Of a DNA stretch of 59,175 nucleotides, positions 1 through 8,682 are shown piece by piece (the stretch's first letter is position 1; every line of letters begins with the position of its first letter). Under the pieces are notes generated by a model that was given only the letters and a program-made list of their open reading frames with translations, made no database searches and was not told the origin of the DNA. The position numbers and the translations under genes were made by a program. Origin of the DNA: an uncultured Clostridia bacterium (lineage in GTDB: Bacteria > Bacillota > Clostridia > TANB77 > CAG-465); NCBI GenBank assembly GCA_947631415.1, contig CANRLG010000006.1, forward strand, positions 1 to 59,175, read 5' to 3'.

Positions 1-581
1 CATTTATACATCTTTAAAACTACATTTCCATAAGCTCGTTCATCAATACATTGCAGATTTTTAAAACTATTTAGAATGTCTGCCTTATTATTTTTTTCTA
101 GCTTTAAAAGAAAGTTTTTATCTGTTTCATACACTATTATGCCATCTTTCTTTAGAATCTTATTCTCACTATCTGATATTATTTGTAATGTATCTATTGC
201 CATATCACTTTGATACGGTGGGTCAACAAAAATAACATCAAAAAGAATTTCATCATTTATAATTTGATTTAAACATTTTGCATAATCTTTCTTTGTTATT
301 TTAACATATTCGTATGTATTAGTCAACTTGACATTAGACAATATTGTTGAAATTCCAAGTGGTTCTTTGTCGTTTATCCATGCAAATTTTGCACCTCTAC
401 TAATTGATTCTAATGCAAGTGCCCCTGTACCACCAAAAAGGTCTAAAACATCTCCATCAACAATATAATCATTAATGATAGAAAATAACGCCTCCTTAAC
501 TCTATCAAGGGTAGGTCTTGTTTTTTCAGTTTTGGGACTATTAAGTTTTTTTGCCTTATATTTTCCAGCTATAATTCTCAA
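1..581 (-). CDS. rsmD: 16S rRNA (guanine966-N2)-methyltransferase RsmD, 3' truncated by window edge, TTG start
   Basis: Reverse-strand translation begins (M/L)RIIAGKYKAKKLNSPKTEKTRPTLDRVKEALFSII and contains DLFGGTGALALESISRGA and FDVIFVDPPY, typical of RsmD. Absent from the ORF track because of the TTG start and the truncation. Confidence 0.9.
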   Translation of the reverse strand, partial: MRIIAGKYKAKKLNSPKTEKTRPTLDRVKEALFSIINDYIVDGDVLDLFGGTGALALESISRGAKFAWINDKEPLGISTILSNVKLTNTYEYVKITKKDYAKCLNQIINDEILFDVIFVDPPYQSDMAIDTLQIISDSENKILKKDGIIVYETDKNFLLKLEKNNKADILNSFKNLQCIDERAYGNVVLKMYK

Positions 582-585
582 ACTT

Positions 586-1074
586 TTACGCCTCCACTTC
601 TAAAAACAAATACTCTTTATTATATTTGTCTAGTATTTTAGTTAAATTTTTTGATTCAAATGAAATACTTGCTGTATTATCATTTGGATGAAAAGATACT
701 CTTTCACAATTTTTAAGATTTTCATCTATTACAAAAGTTACATCTGTATCTGGTGCTCCTATTACATTTAAAATTGAAACAGAGCCTGGTCTTATATGAA
801 GTTTTTCCCATAGCTCCTCTTCATTTCCAAAAGATAATCTATCTGAATTTAATTCATCTGCTATTTTTTTTAAATCCGCTCTTTTAGATACGGGCATAGA
901 TATTAAATAAAATTTATTATTCTTCTTATCTTTTACAAATAAGTTTTTACATATTTCACCATCAAAATCTATATTTTTTACTAATTCTTCATCTTTTCTA
1001 TTAAATATTGCTACATGTCTTATTAACTTGTAATCTATATCTAATGTTTTAAATACATTTAATACTTCTTCCAT
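586..1074 (-). CDS. YbaK/ProX-type prolyl-tRNA deacylase domain protein
   Basis: 162 aa with KNLFVKDKKNNKFYLISMP...LRPGSVS-like (HIRPGSVSILNV) motif of the YbaK/ProX editing family. Confidence 0.85.
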   Translation of the reverse strand: MEEVLNVFKTLDIDYKLIRHVAIFNRKDEELVKNIDFDGEICKNLFVKDKKNNKFYLISMPVSKRADLKKIADELNSDRLSFGNEEELWEKLHIRPGSVSILNVIGAPDTDVTFVIDENLKNCERVSFHPNDNTASISFESKNLTKILDKYNKEYLFLEVEA

Positions 1075-1269
1075 TTTCTTCTCCTTTGTACATATAATAT
1101 GATACTACAAAATTACGTTTGTTTCAACTAAAAATCTTAAAAATAAGTATTTTTACTATATTTTAGTTGACTTTTTCAGTTTTAAATTATTTCACTAATT
1201 TTACATTTATTTTATATAATTGTTTATTCTTTTTTTCTATGCTATAATCGTGCTAATGGGGGAATTTAT

Positions 1270-1725
1270 ATGAAAAAAAGGTGGATATTTTTAATTATAT
1301 TGGGTCTATTTCTTATTTTCTTTTTGATATTTGTATTTAGACTTACTTACAAAAATTCTACTTTAAGATACCTTTCAGATGACACAAGACAAGTTGAATT
1401 ATTAAAAGAGCTATCAACCTCAATAATTCAAAATACAATTCAAGATGAAAATATTAAACTAGACTTTGACTCAGAATTTTTCTTAAATTTTGTTAATAAT
1501 ACTGCGTTTGTTACTTCTCAAAAAGAAGATTTATATAATGAAATAATGCAATACTCAAATAATTCAAAAGCTACAACAATTTACACTATTTCATCTAACT
1601 TTAATCCTAAAAAATTAATGCTTACAATTAAATTTGCAAGTGTAGATGCAAACTATGAATTTAATTATAAATTGCATAAAGGAAGAAATAATACTATAAA
1701 ATATAAAGAAAAAAGACATAAATAA
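1270..1725 (+). CDS. small membrane-anchored protein of unknown function
   Basis: 151 aa, N-terminal single TM helix, no family recognised. Confidence 0.6.
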   Translation: MKKRWIFLIILGLFLIFFLIFVFRLTYKNSTLRYLSDDTRQVELLKELSTSIIQNTIQDENIKLDFDSEFFLNFVNNTAFVTSQKEDLYNEIMQYSNNSKATTIYTISSNFNPKKLMLTIKFASVDANYEFNYKLHKGRNNTIKYKEKRHK

Positions 1726-1731
1726 AATATT

Positions 1732-1765
1732 AAAAGCATCCGTATTTAATGGATGCTTCTTTTTT
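1732..1765. terminator. bidirectional intrinsic terminator between convergent genes
   Basis: Hairpin AAAGCATCC-gtatttaat-GGATGCTTC followed by T-run on + strand and preceded by A-rich sequence. Confidence 0.8.
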
Positions 1766-2985
1766 TATATAACTTGAAAAATAAAGAATTTAAGATAATC
1801 TGTTTCTTCAACGTTTAACAAAATTGGATGGTCTGGTGCTTGTTGTCTTTTCTCTATTTGTCTAAGTCTTACTCCTGCCTCTTTAGCTGCCTCATTTAAC
1901 ATTTTTATGAAATTAGCTTCACTCATAAAATGCGAACATGAACAAGTAGCAAGATATCCACCTCGTGGCAATGCTTTCATTGCTCTATAATTTATTTGTT
2001 TATATCCAGATTTTGCATTTTCTATAGTTTTACGAGATTTTGTAAATGCAGGTGGGTCTAATATTATAAAATCATAATCTTGAGATTTTAAGTTTGGTAG
2101 CAAATCAAAAACATTTACAGTCTCAAAACTCATATTTTCTTCTAAATTATTAAGTTTTGCATTTTCTTTTGCCATTTCAATAGCACTCTGAGATATATCT
2201 ACTGCACGAACATGCTTTGCTCCACCTTTAGCTGCATTTAAAGCAAACGAACCAGTATGAGTAAAACAATCTAGAACTTTTTTATCTTTAGCAATTTTAG
2301 ATATAGCAAGTCTATTATACTTTTGGTCTAAGAAAAAACCTGTCTTTTGTCCATTTTCTACATCTACTTTATATTTAATTCCATTTTCTTCGATTTCAGT
2401 TACAGTATAGTTTGGAATATCTGCTCCCTCTAATTTATAATATCCTTTATATTCTTGCATACCTTCAAGCACACGTATTTGTACATCATTTCTTTCATAT
2501 ATTCCAACTATATTTTGTCCATCTTCTCTTAATATCTTATATAGTAAATTAAAAATAATATCTTTTCTTTTTTCTATACCTAAAGACAATACTTGAGCCA
2601 CTAAAATATCATTAAATCTATCTACTGTTAATCCAGGAAATTCATCTGCTTCTCCAAAAATAATTCTGCAACATTTTATATCCTGCCCCATTACTGTTTT
2701 TCTATAATTCCATGCATACATTAATCTTCTTTCATAAAAAGCTTCATCAAATGTATCATTTGCATTTCTAGATATAATTCTTACACGTATTTTAGAATTA
2801 TCATTTATATATCCAGAACCCAAATATTTTCCTTTTTGAGATAATACATCTACTATATCTCCATTTTCATATTCACCTTGAATTTGCACTATTTCATTAT
2901 CATAAACCCATGGATGCATTTGCTCTTGTTGTTGTGTTCCTTTTTTATCTATTATTACTTTAGCATATATTCTTTCTACTTTCAT
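1765..2985 (-). CDS. rlmI: class I SAM-dependent 23S rRNA (cytosine-C5) methyltransferase, RlmI family
   Basis: PUA-like N-terminus, QKTGFFLDQKYNR, VLDCFTHTGSFALNAAKGGA, DFIILDPPAFTKSR, CSCSHFMS. Start set at MKVERIYAKV, which has an AAGGA RBS. Confidence 0.88.
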   Translation of the reverse strand: MKVERIYAKVIIDKKGTQQQEQMHPWVYDNEIVQIQGEYENGDIVDVLSQKGKYLGSGYINDNSKIRVRIISRNANDTFDEAFYERRLMYAWNYRKTVMGQDIKCCRIIFGEADEFPGLTVDRFNDILVAQVLSLGIEKRKDIIFNLLYKILREDGQNIVGIYERNDVQIRVLEGMQEYKGYYKLEGADIPNYTVTEIEENGIKYKVDVENGQKTGFFLDQKYNRLAISKIAKDKKVLDCFTHTGSFALNAAKGGAKHVRAVDISQSAIEMAKENAKLNNLEENMSFETVNVFDLLPNLKSQDYDFIILDPPAFTKSRKTIENAKSGYKQINYRAMKALPRGGYLATCSCSHFMSEANFIKMLNEAAKEAGVRLRQIEKRQQAPDHPILLNVEETDYLKFFIFQVI

Positions 2986-3068
2986 AACTCTTTTCCTTTC
3001 GAGAAAATATTTTAGCATTTATATTAAATTATGTCAATTAAAACGCATAAAAAGAATAGATAAATTAT

Positions 3069-3680
3069 CTATTCTCTATTAATTAGCATAATCATTTGTT
3101 CACTATCTTTTACTATAGAAAATGTATTTTTACTATCTTCATTAAATCTAGATTTGGATACTACCCTATTATATTCAAAAGGTTTATTTAATACTACGAT
3201 AACTTTGGCATCATCTTCAAAATCATCTTCATTACAATAGTATGGGTCAAACAAATATACAGACTTATTATCTATTTTTGTACATAAGACATAATGTTTA
3301 TCTTCATCCCAAACTCTAAGTAAAGCTATTCCTCCATTATCTATATATTCTTTCAATTTTACATTTTCCATGTTTGCATCTTTTCCCTCTATTATCTCAG
3401 ACACAAGTTTTACTTTTAGCTTTTTTGTTTCTTCATTTATCCAATTAGATAAAAACTTCATAGCATTGACCGAAGTACCATTTTCTCCTAAATGCATGTC
3501 TTTATTTATAGTATCTAAAGTATAATTTTGTATGGTTTTAATTAATATTGGTGGAACTTCACCTCTTTTTAATAAATATCTTATTGCATTTAATACGCAA
3601 GTAGTACCGCAATCAAACTCACTTATTTGATATGAAAATGGTGTTTTCATACTTAAATAATCTTCATCTGTGTAAATCAT
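3069..3680 (-). CDS. C39-like cysteine peptidase domain protein
   Basis: Q-x-x-x-x-DCGTTCVLNAIRYLL, GTSVNAMKFL, GGIALLRVWDEDKHYVLCTKIDNKSVYLFDPYY (Cys, His and Asp positions of C39-like folds). Confidence 0.7.
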   Translation of the reverse strand: MIYTDEDYLSMKTPFSYQISEFDCGTTCVLNAIRYLLKRGEVPPILIKTIQNYTLDTINKDMHLGENGTSVNAMKFLSNWINEETKKLKVKLVSEIIEGKDANMENVKLKEYIDNGGIALLRVWDEDKHYVLCTKIDNKSVYLFDPYYCNEDDFEDDAKVIVVLNKPFEYNRVVSKSRFNEDSKNTFSIVKDSEQMIMLINRE

Positions 3681-4843
3681 ATACTTTCTTCCTTAATTTC
3701 CTTTTCTCTTTGTTTTCTTTCTATATTTTTTTGCCTAATTTCTTCTATGTCAATTAGCTTTTCAAGTTGAATACAATCTGAGTCAAAAATTGCAAGTGTA
3801 GTAACCTCAAAAGTTCTATTATATCTAAATCTTCTTCTTTTATCTGTATTTTCAATTATATTCATTTCTGCGTCATTTGAAATATATAGTCCACTAAAAT
3901 ATCTAACATATCCAGATACTAAGGCTTCTGTTATAGCTTCATCATTATATCTTCTATCCCATTCATCTCTTTCTGTAGAAACTGCTCTTGGTAGTTTTGA
4001 AAAAATATACTTATCCATGTCTTGAAAACTATCTTTATATCTTTCAAAATCTCTATATAACTGTTCAAGATATGACTTTACTCTATCATATACCTGTTCT
4101 GATGTTTCTCCACTCTTTGGAAGAACTCCACATCTTAAATATGAATCTCTATTATTAGGCTCCATATTAGGTGTATATCTTAAAATATCTAAATACTCTA
4201 ATTTTTTCTTATAAAAACCAGATTCTACTCTTTTCTTAATATCATTATATGCTTTTATTTTATCATCTAATGTTGGATGATAAACTCTATGTGCTTCAAA
4301 AACATATAACTTTATCTCATTTTTTAATATATCATGTTCTATACTATCTACACTATCTATTACTGCAAATATATCTTCTAAGGCAATAATATCACTTAAA
4401 TCTTCTATTTGACAAATAACATGTTGTATTTTAGGATTTTCTTTCCTTTCTGCTACAAGTTTAGCAAATGCTTGACGTGCAAGATGGTCTGGCATATCTG
4501 GAGAAATTGCAGTCTTTACTATAGATAATAAATCTCTACATTCAGTTGGTCTAACTCTAACAGTAGTGTCTTTTAACGAACTATATACTACATATTTACA
4601 TTCAGGATGATATTTACCATCACTTAAAACTTCATCATTAGCAGATTTTCCATCATATAAATCTAATCTTTCATATTCTTGCCATTTTGAATAATATTCT
4701 GGTAATTCAGACTGAGCAGTATACCATTTAACATCATTTCCAGAAGGTTTCATACCTCCTCTTATTCTAACTATTTTATTTGAATTTACATCTGCACTTA
4801 TATCTATGTCATCTGTTAGTAATACAAAACTATTTTCATCCAT
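3677..4843 (-). CDS. hypothetical protein, translationally coupled to C39-like peptidase
   Basis: 388 aa ORF overlapping the following start by 4 bp; no family recognised. Confidence 0.7.
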   Translation of the reverse strand: MDENSFVLLTDDIDISADVNSNKIVRIRGGMKPSGNDVKWYTAQSELPEYYSKWQEYERLDLYDGKSANDEVLSDGKYHPECKYVVYSSLKDTTVRVRPTECRDLLSIVKTAISPDMPDHLARQAFAKLVAERKENPKIQHVICQIEDLSDIIALEDIFAVIDSVDSIEHDILKNEIKLYVFEAHRVYHPTLDDKIKAYNDIKKRVESGFYKKKLEYLDILRYTPNMEPNNRDSYLRCGVLPKSGETSEQVYDRVKSYLEQLYRDFERYKDSFQDMDKYIFSKLPRAVSTERDEWDRRYNDEAITEALVSGYVRYFSGLYISNDAEMNIIENTDKRRRFRYNRTFEVTTLAIFDSDCIQLEKLIDIEEIRQKNIERKQREKEIKEESI

Positions 4844-4911
4844 ATTAAAAACCTCTTTTTTTATACATTATTAAGAATATCAAAAAAGGCAACTTTCTTC
4901 AAGAGAAAGAG

Positions 4912-4941
4912 AAAAAAATAGACCTATATTTCTATAGGTCC
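4912..4941 (-). terminator. intrinsic terminator downstream of mgtE
   Basis: On - strand GGACCTATAGAAATATAGGTCTATTTTTTT. Confidence 0.75.
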
Positions 4942-4950
4942 AACTTTTTA

Positions 4951-6300
4951 TTATATATGTAATATTGCAACTGCTATATTAAAGAATAATAACACAGAAC
5001 AAGTATCTACAACTGTTGTAATTAAAGGTGCTGCCATAATAGCAGGGTCTAATTTTAATTTTTTTGCAAGCATTGGAAGCATACATCCAAGAACTTTAGA
5101 AATTGTTACAACTCCAATTAAGGTTAGTCCAACGACCAGCGCCAATTTAAAGTTTTTATATTGTATACAAATTCTAATTCCATTTGCTATTGCAAGTATT
5201 ACCCCAACAATAAGAGCAACTCTAATCTCTTTCCATAATGCTTTAAAAAAGTCTTTTAGTTTAATTTCATCTGTTGCAAGTCCACGAATAATTAAAGTAG
5301 ATGATTGTGAACCGCAATTTCCACCAGTATCCATAAGCATTGGAATGAATGCAACAAGTACAGGCAATGCTGCAAATGCTTCTTCATAATTTGTAATAAT
5401 AGTTCCTGTTACAATTGAAGATAGCATTAAAACTAGCAACCATAAAATTCTATTTTTTGCATGTTGAAATACAGATGTTTTAAAATATCCTTCTTCTGTT
5501 GGTGTAATTGCTGCCATTTTTTCAAAGTCTTCAGATGCTTCTTCAACTATAACATCAATAGCATCATCTACTGTTACAATTCCAACAAGTCTTTCTTCTT
5601 TATCTACAACTGGCATAGCAACATAGCCATATTTATCAAAAGCTTTAGCTACTTCTTCTCTATCATCTATTGTTTTAACTGCTACAATATCTGTGTCGAT
5701 TAGATTTTTTACTAGCTCATCTCTTTCAGAAACAAGCAAATCTTTTAAATCTATAACACCTACTAATTTTCTATTTTTATCCAACACATAACAGTTATAT
5801 ACAGTTTCTTTCTTTAATCCTATTTTCTTAATTTTTTCAAAGGCTTGCGCTACTGTCATATCTTCTTTTAAATCTACAAACTCAGTAGTCATTATACTTC
5901 CTGCACTATCTTCAGGATAATTTAGCATTTCATTAATAATTTTTCTATCATTATCACTTACTGCTCTTAATATTCTTTTTACTACATTTGATGGCATTTC
6001 TTCAATTACATCAACTGTATCATCCATAAATAGTTCATCTACTACACTTTTAAGTTCAACATCTGTAAATGAATTTATAAGTCTTTCTTGCAAATCTGAA
6101 TCAAGTTCAGCAAATACTTCTGCACCCTTTTCCTTATCTAATAATCTAAAAACAATTATTGCATCTTCATCATTGATTTCCTCAAAAATGGTCGGGAAAT
6201 CAGCACCATTTATCCTTTCTAAGTATTTTTTCAAATCATTAAATTTCTTTTGTTCTATTAATTCTAGAACTTCTTCTACTTCAAAATTTTTCTCTAACAT
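4951..6300 (-). CDS. mgtE: magnesium transporter MgtE
   Basis: N-terminal MgtE_N repeats, CBS pair, C-terminal membrane domain with PVLVAFIPMLMDTGGNCGSQSSTLIIRGLA. Start set at MLEKNFEVEEV. Confidence 0.95.
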   Translation of the reverse strand: MLEKNFEVEEVLELIEQKKFNDLKKYLERINGADFPTIFEEINDEDAIIVFRLLDKEKGAEVFAELDSDLQERLINSFTDVELKSVVDELFMDDTVDVIEEMPSNVVKRILRAVSDNDRKIINEMLNYPEDSAGSIMTTEFVDLKEDMTVAQAFEKIKKIGLKKETVYNCYVLDKNRKLVGVIDLKDLLVSERDELVKNLIDTDIVAVKTIDDREEVAKAFDKYGYVAMPVVDKEERLVGIVTVDDAIDVIVEEASEDFEKMAAITPTEEGYFKTSVFQHAKNRILWLLVLMLSSIVTGTIITNYEEAFAALPVLVAFIPMLMDTGGNCGSQSSTLIIRGLATDEIKLKDFFKALWKEIRVALIVGVILAIANGIRICIQYKNFKLALVVGLTLIGVVTISKVLGCMLPMLAKKLKLDPAIMAAPLITTVVDTCSVLLFFNIAVAILHI

Positions 6301-6335
6301 ACTAATAATCCCCACCTTTCCTAAAAAAATCAATT

Positions 6336-6363
6336 AAAAAAAGACTATTTAATATATAGTCTT
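6336..6363 (-). terminator. intrinsic terminator-like hairpin within mgtE leader
   Basis: On - strand AAGACTATATATTAAATAGTCTTTTTTT, downstream of a predicted promoter and just before the mgtE RBS. Confidence 0.7.
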
Positions 6364-6399
6364 ATTTATTTGTAGTGATATTATCTTTATCACAGTATT

Positions 6400-6428
6400 A
6401 TTATAACATAAATGCTCTTTTTTGACAA
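6400..6428 (-). promoter_or_regulatory. sigma-A-like promoter for mgtE
   Basis: On - strand TTGTCA (6423-6428), 17-nt spacer, TATAAT (6400-6405). Confidence 0.7.
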
Positions 6429-6461
6429 CCCAAAAGTACGCAAATTACTTGCATTTTTTTA

Positions 6462-6493
6462 CAAAAAAAGAAGACTACAAAATGTAATCTTCT
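6462..6493 (-). terminator. intrinsic terminator downstream of glmM
   Basis: On - strand AGAAGATTACATTTTGTAGTCTTCTTTTTTT. Confidence 0.8.
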
Positions 6494-6503
6494 ACTAAGT
6501 TTA

Positions 6504-7868
6504 TTAATTTAATCTTTCTTCAATTAAATTAGCAAGTTCATGAGCTCTTTTTTCAAGAAGTTCTTGATTTTCTCCCTCAATCATAACACGAACTAAAGGT
6601 TCAGTTCCTGATGGACGAATAAGTACCCTACCATTTCCTTCATATTCTGCCTCAATTTCTTTAATTTTATTAACAATTACTTCATCTTCTTTATATGCTT
6701 GTTTTTTATCTGAAGGAACTTTTGCATTTACAAGTACCTGAGGATATATCTTTATTATACTTGCTGCTTGACTTGCACTAATTTTCTTTTTAAGTAATAT
6801 TTCAATTAACATTAAAGATGTAAGAATTCCATCTCCAGTTGGATTATAGTCTAAGAAAATAATATGTCCAGATTGTTCTCCACCTAAATTATTTCCTTTT
6901 TGTAACATATTTTCTAGAACATATCTATCTCCTACACTTGTTTCTTCAAAGTTAATTCCATTTTCTTTACAGTATTTCTTTAGTCCAAGATTAGACATTA
7001 CTGTTGCTACAACAGTATCATTTTTTAGTTTTCCTTGTTCTTTTAAGTAATTAGAGATAATAGCAAGTATACTATCACCATCTAGTATATTTCCTTTTTC
7101 ATCTACACATAGACATCTATCTCCATCACCATCATAAGCAACACCTAAACTATATCCTTTTTCTACAACCATTTTAGATAAATTTTCAATATGTGTTGAA
7201 CCACAATTTCTGTTAATATTTATACCATCTGGTTCATTATTTATAATATCATGTTTAATTCCTAAAGCTGAGAATACTTTTTCTGCCACTTTATATGTTG
7301 CTCCATTTGCAGTATCTACTAATAGTTTAAAATTATCATCTAAATAGTCTAATAACTTATCTTCAAATATTTTTCTAAAGAAGAATACATATTCTTCAAT
7401 TAAGTCTTCTCTGTTTTCACAAACACCAATTTTATCATTTATAGCAGAAAGTTCATCAATTTTTCCACTATCCATTACTTCTTCAATTTCTTCTTCTAAA
7501 GAGTCTGGAATTTTCATTCCTTTATTACTAAAATATTTAACTCCATTAAATTCAAAAGTGTTATGTGATGCAGAAATTACAACTGATGCATCTGCTTTAA
7601 ATTTTCTTGTAAGATATGCAACTGCTGGAGTTGGCATTACTCCTAGAGTTTTAACATTTGCTCCATAACTTAAAAATCCTGCTGTCATTGCAGCTTCAAT
7701 TAAAGTACCTGATATACGAGTATCTCTACCAATAAAAATTGTTGGTGTATGGTCTGTATGTTTAGATAGTACATACGCACCTGCTTTTGCAACTTTATAC
7801 ACAAGTCCTGGTGTAAGCTCTGTGTTTGCAATTCTTCTTATTCCATCTGTTCCAAAATATTTTCTCAT
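6504..7868 (-). CDS. glmM: phosphoglucosamine mutase
   Basis: MRKYFGTDGIRRIANTELTP, VVISASHNTFEFNGVKYF, GDGDRCL, GGEQSGHII, RPSGTEPLVRVMIE. Confidence 0.97.
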   Translation of the reverse strand: MRKYFGTDGIRRIANTELTPGLVYKVAKAGAYVLSKHTDHTPTIFIGRDTRISGTLIEAAMTAGFLSYGANVKTLGVMPTPAVAYLTRKFKADASVVISASHNTFEFNGVKYFSNKGMKIPDSLEEEIEEVMDSGKIDELSAINDKIGVCENREDLIEEYVFFFRKIFEDKLLDYLDDNFKLLVDTANGATYKVAEKVFSALGIKHDIINNEPDGININRNCGSTHIENLSKMVVEKGYSLGVAYDGDGDRCLCVDEKGNILDGDSILAIISNYLKEQGKLKNDTVVATVMSNLGLKKYCKENGINFEETSVGDRYVLENMLQKGNNLGGEQSGHIIFLDYNPTGDGILTSLMLIEILLKKKISASQAASIIKIYPQVLVNAKVPSDKKQAYKEDEVIVNKIKEIEAEYEGNGRVLIRPSGTEPLVRVMIEGENQELLEKRAHELANLIEERLN

Positions 7869-7894
7869 TTTTTCCTCCTAATATTTTAACACTT

Positions 7895-8614
7895 TTACAT
7901 TATATCACGAAAGTTCAATATTGTCATTGCTCTTTTATAATCTTTTTCATTTGCTACTCTATAATTTTCAAGAGGATATTTCAATTTCATTTTCTCCCAT
8001 TTAAACTTACCTAAATCATGATATTTTAAAACTTCTACTTTTTTCACTGTTTTTAAACTTTTTATAAATGTAGCAAGAGCTTTTAAATCTTCTTCATTAT
8101 CTGTAATTGTAGGCACTAAAACTTGTCTTATCCACATATCCTTATTATTATCGCTCAAGTATTTTATAAACTCTAACTCTAATTTGTTTGATAGTCCTGT
8201 AAGTTCTTTACAAACTTCATCATTTATACATTTAATATCTACTAAAAATAAGTCTGTAAGGTCTATGAGTTCTTTTAATTTATCTGTTATAACTACCTGA
8301 CCAGATGTATCTATACAAGTATGTATCTTGTATTTTTTAAGTTTTTTAAATAATTCAATTAAGAAATCTTGTTGTAGTAAAGGTTCTCCACCACTAATTG
8401 TTACTCCACCATTATTTTTTATGTAATTTTTATATCTTAATATCTTTTCAACTATTTGGTCTACTTCATATTCTGTTCCTGCTTTAGTATCCCAAGTATC
8501 TCTATTTTGGCAATACTTACATTTAAGATTGCAACCTTGCATAAATATTACAAATCTTAGTCCAGGTCCATCTGTGGCACCAAGTGTTTCAAAAGAGTGA
8601 ACTCTACCCTTCAT
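7895..8614 (-). CDS. pflA: pyruvate formate-lyase activating enzyme (radical SAM)
   Basis: GRVHSFETLGATDGPGLRFVIFMQGCNLKCKYCQNRDTW, GGVTISGGEPLLQ; adjacent to pflB. Confidence 0.96.
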   Translation of the reverse strand: MKGRVHSFETLGATDGPGLRFVIFMQGCNLKCKYCQNRDTWDTKAGTEYEVDQIVEKILRYKNYIKNNGGVTISGGEPLLQQDFLIELFKKLKKYKIHTCIDTSGQVVITDKLKELIDLTDLFLVDIKCINDEVCKELTGLSNKLELEFIKYLSDNNKDMWIRQVLVPTITDNEEDLKALATFIKSLKTVKKVEVLKYHDLGKFKWEKMKLKYPLENYRVANEKDYKRAMTILNFRDIM

Positions 8615-8682
8615 TTTTTCCTCCTAAAGCATTTTTTATGAAATCAAAGAGCTACTAGCACCACTAGTAACTCTTTTTTATA

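Noticed and set aside
5461-5703. Plus-strand ORFs antisense to housekeeping genes (e.g. 5461-5703, 7826-8014, 13908-14144, 24238-25399 set, 30333-30689, 31878-34679 set, 38567-38851)
   Set aside because: Phe/Leu/His/Ser-rich mirror translations of confident minus-strand genes; no RBS or family support.
6300-6430. M-box Mg2+ riboswitch upstream of mgtE
   Set aside because: Leader is only about 90-95 nt and does not show the long three-stem M-box architecture; reported instead as a possible short attenuator.
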